Shown piece by piece: positions 24,730 to 26,266 of a stretch of DNA of 26,266 nt. The stretch lies in contig JBBRTW010000039.1 of assembly GCA_038244055.1 (NCBI GenBank), positions 1 through 26,266 of the forward strand, given 5' to 3'. This stretch comes from DASPKW01 sp038244055. Lineage in GTDB: Bacteria > Planctomycetota > Phycisphaerae > Tepidisphaerales > Tepidisphaeraceae. Within the stretch, counting starts at the first letter, position 1; every line of letters begins with the position of its first letter. The notes below the pieces were generated by a model. That model worked only from the letters and a program-made list of their open reading frames with translations, had not been told where the DNA came from and ran no database searches. Both the position numbers and the translations under genes were made by a program.

Positions 24730-26016
24730 ATGGATTTCTTCAACTACAAAAACAACGAGCTTTACTGCGAAGACGTGCCCGCCTCCCAAATCGCCGCCGA
24801 GGTCGGCACGCCCGTCTACGTCTACTCCAAGGCCACTCTCCTGCGCCACTATCGCCAGGTGGCCGATGCCTTCGCTCCCGTCAACCCGACCGTCTGCTAC
24901 TCCATTAAATCCTGCGGCAATCTCAGCATCTGCAAGCTGCTGGTCGAGGCCGGCTGCGGGATGGATGTCACATCCGGCGGCGAGCTTTACCGCGCGCTCA
25001 AGGCCGGCTGCGATCCGAAGAAGATCATCTACGCGGGCGTCGGCAAGACCGATGAAGAGCTGCGCATGGCCATCGATGCCGGCATCGCCGCCTTCAATAT
25101 CGAATCCGAGGCCGAGATCGAAAACATCGACCGCATCGCCGGCGAGATGAAAAAGTCCGCCGTCGGCGCGCTCCGCGTCAACCCCGATGTCGATCCCGGC
25201 GCCAAAACCCACGCCAAGACCACTACCGGCAAGAAGGAGAACAAATTCGGCGTTGACATCGACCGCGCCGAGCGCGTCTTCGAGCAATACAAATCCCTCA
25301 AGAACCTCCGCATCGCCGGCATCCACCTGCACATCGGCTCGCCCATCTACGATATCCAGCCCTACGTCGAAGCCATCACCAAGGCTAACGCCCTGATCGA
25401 TCGCCTCACCGAAAAAGGCCACAAGATCGAGTGGCTCGATATGGGCGGCGGCTTCGCCGTCAATTACAAGAAGCCCACCCAGGCCCTACCCGTCACCGAA
25501 CATGCCAAGCAGCTCATCCCCCTGCTCAAGGGGCGCGGCTATCACGTCGCCATCGAGCCCGGCCGATACATCGTCGGCAACGCGGGGATCGTCCTCACCA
25601 AGGTGCTCTATCGCAAACAGGGCGGCGAGAAGAAGTTCGTCATCATCGACGCCGGCATGAACGACCTGATCCGGCCGACCCTCTACGATGCCTACCACTT
25701 CATCTGGCCGGTCAAGCCCGATGCGAAAAATGTCCCCGCCGTCCGCGATGAGGACCTGGTGCCGGTCGATGGTGAAACCGTCGATGTCGTCGGCCCGATC
25801 TGCGAAAGTGGCGATTATCTCGCCAAGGGCCGCGCGCTGCCCAAAACCCAGCGCGGCGACCTGCTGGCGGTCTTCACGGCCGGGGCGTATGGGTTTGCGA
25901 TGTCATCGAATTACAACAACCGGCCAAGAGCGGCCGAGGTGCTGGTGGATGGGGCGAGTTTCAAGGTGATCAGAAGGCGCGAGACGTATGAGGATCTGGT
26001 GGCGGGGGAGGTGTGA
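24730..26016 (+). CDS. lysA: Diaminopimelate decarboxylase
   Basis: A 428-residue PLP enzyme of the alanine-racemase fold family that converts meso-diaminopimelate to lysine, the last step of lysine synthesis. K60 (CYSIKSCGNLSI) is the PLP lysine, GIHLHIGSP and GGGFAVNY are phosphate and sheet contacts, EPGRYIVGNAG binds PLP, and CESGDYLAKGR has the substrate cysteine from the partner subunit. YGFAMSSNYNNRPRAAEVLVDG closes the family pattern. The frame is open from 24652, but the upstream codons lie in repeat sequence; MDFFNYKNN at 24730 is the family start. TAAAAT at 24675-24680 is a possible -10. Confidence 0.95.
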   Translation: MDFFNYKNNELYCEDVPASQIAAEVGTPVYVYSKATLLRHYRQVADAFAPVNPTVCYSIKSCGNLSICKLLVEAGCGMDVTSGGELYRALKAGCDPKKIIYAGVGKTDEELRMAIDAGIAAFNIESEAEIENIDRIAGEMKKSAVGALRVNPDVDPGAKTHAKTTTGKKENKFGVDIDRAERVFEQYKSLKNLRIAGIHLHIGSPIYDIQPYVEAITKANALIDRLTEKGHKIEWLDMGGGFAVNYKKPTQALPVTEHAKQLIPLLKGRGYHVAIEPGRYIVGNAGIVLTKVLYRKQGGEKKFVIIDAGMNDLIRPTLYDAYHFIWPVKPDAKNVPAVRDEDLVPVDGETVDVVGPICESGDYLAKGRALPKTQRGDLLAVFTAGAYGFAMSSNYNNRPRAAEVLVDGASFKVIRRRETYEDLVAGEV

Positions 26017-26048
26017 GGGTTCGCGGCGGGCGATTTTCGGCGTCGGCG

Positions 26049-26149
26049 GGAAATAAGATGGACGACATTCGCCACGGAGACACAGAGGCGCGGAGGTCAG
26101 AAGAGAGAAGAAGGATTTCACGAATCAACGCGAATGAACACGAATGAAT
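26049..26149. repeat. Short tandem repeats in the terminal gene-free stretch
   Basis: Beyond lysA no gene is seen up to the window end. CACGGAGACACAGAGGCGC and following bases show a loose period of 8. At 26120-26149 CGAATCAACG, CGAATGAACA and CGAATGAATG show a period of 10. These differ from the heptad families elsewhere in the window. Confidence 0.45.
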
Positions 26150-26266
26150 GAGAGGAGCGCGTCGCCGGACCTCGCGCGGGTTGGGTTCGCGGTGGGCTAC
26201 AGATGACCCCTTCGCGGGATGGTGGGACGGTGCTTTCCTGCCCCCCCTTGGCCGCGGTCGGGGGGG

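Overview
The window is GC-rich bacterial chromosomal DNA, most likely from a member of the Planctomycetota or a close relative. This is inferred from a secreted Cys-type sulfatase, a surface-type protein with an N-terminal LESRTMLS (LExRxLLS-like) motif followed by RTX repeats, several genes without a Shine-Dalgarno site, and abundant heptanucleotide repeats between genes. No rRNA, tRNA, CRISPR array, transposase or phage gene was seen, and no taxonomic marker gene settles the assignment.

Layout. 1-690: a small zinc-finger/RNA-polymerase-alpha-CTD-like protein (minus), then a heptad-repeat element. 689-2047: threonine ammonia-lyase (plus), whose frame contains an in-frame block of the same heptad repeats. 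2088-12180 (minus): a nitrogen-oxide locus read as quinol NO reductase (NorZ), radical SAM/SPASM protein, NarI-like cytochrome b, NasA/NapA-type molybdopterin nitrate reductase, four-cluster ferredoxin, Rieske protein, two-helix membrane protein, NarK-type transporter and a three-helix membrane protein. The last five genes are chained by 1-4 base stop/start overlaps. 12327-14569 (plus): an Rrf2/NsrR-type regulator divergent from norZ, followed by NnrS fused to two DUF1858-like domains. 14686-15942: sulfatase (minus). 15968-16554: ParDE toxin-antitoxin pair (minus), divergent from thyX (16661-17551). 17692-19900: Trm112-like protein, acyl-CoA thioesterase (minus) and FAD/NAD oxidoreductase. 19901-20350: gene-free, with two inverted-repeat elements. 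20351-21964: RTX protein and a TIM-barrel sugar-phosphate isomerase-like protein. 22030-24396: a VapBC-like pair, a membrane zinc-ribbon protein and a second ParDE pair. 24402-26016: a small L7/L12-like protein and diaminopimelate decarboxylase (lysA). 26017-26266: no gene.

How it fits together. The centre is a respiratory or detoxifying nitrogen-oxide island. NarK moves nitrate/nitrite. The molybdoenzyme with its ferredoxin, Rieske and cytochrome b subunits probably reduces nitrate with electrons from quinol. NorZ reduces NO to N2O, the NsrR-like regulator probably senses NO at inverted repeats in the norZ/nsrR gap, and NnrS protects against NO-derived iron-nitrosyl damage. No nitrite reductase is present in the window. 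The nitrate reductase is not a NarGHJI set: there is no NarJ chaperone, and a bc1-like Rieske protein is built into the operon.

The most unusual signal is the repeat biology. Period-7 arrays of several sequence subfamilies sit at many intergenic junctions, often as inverted pairs. One has apparently entered the coding region of the threonine ammonia-lyase without breaking its frame.
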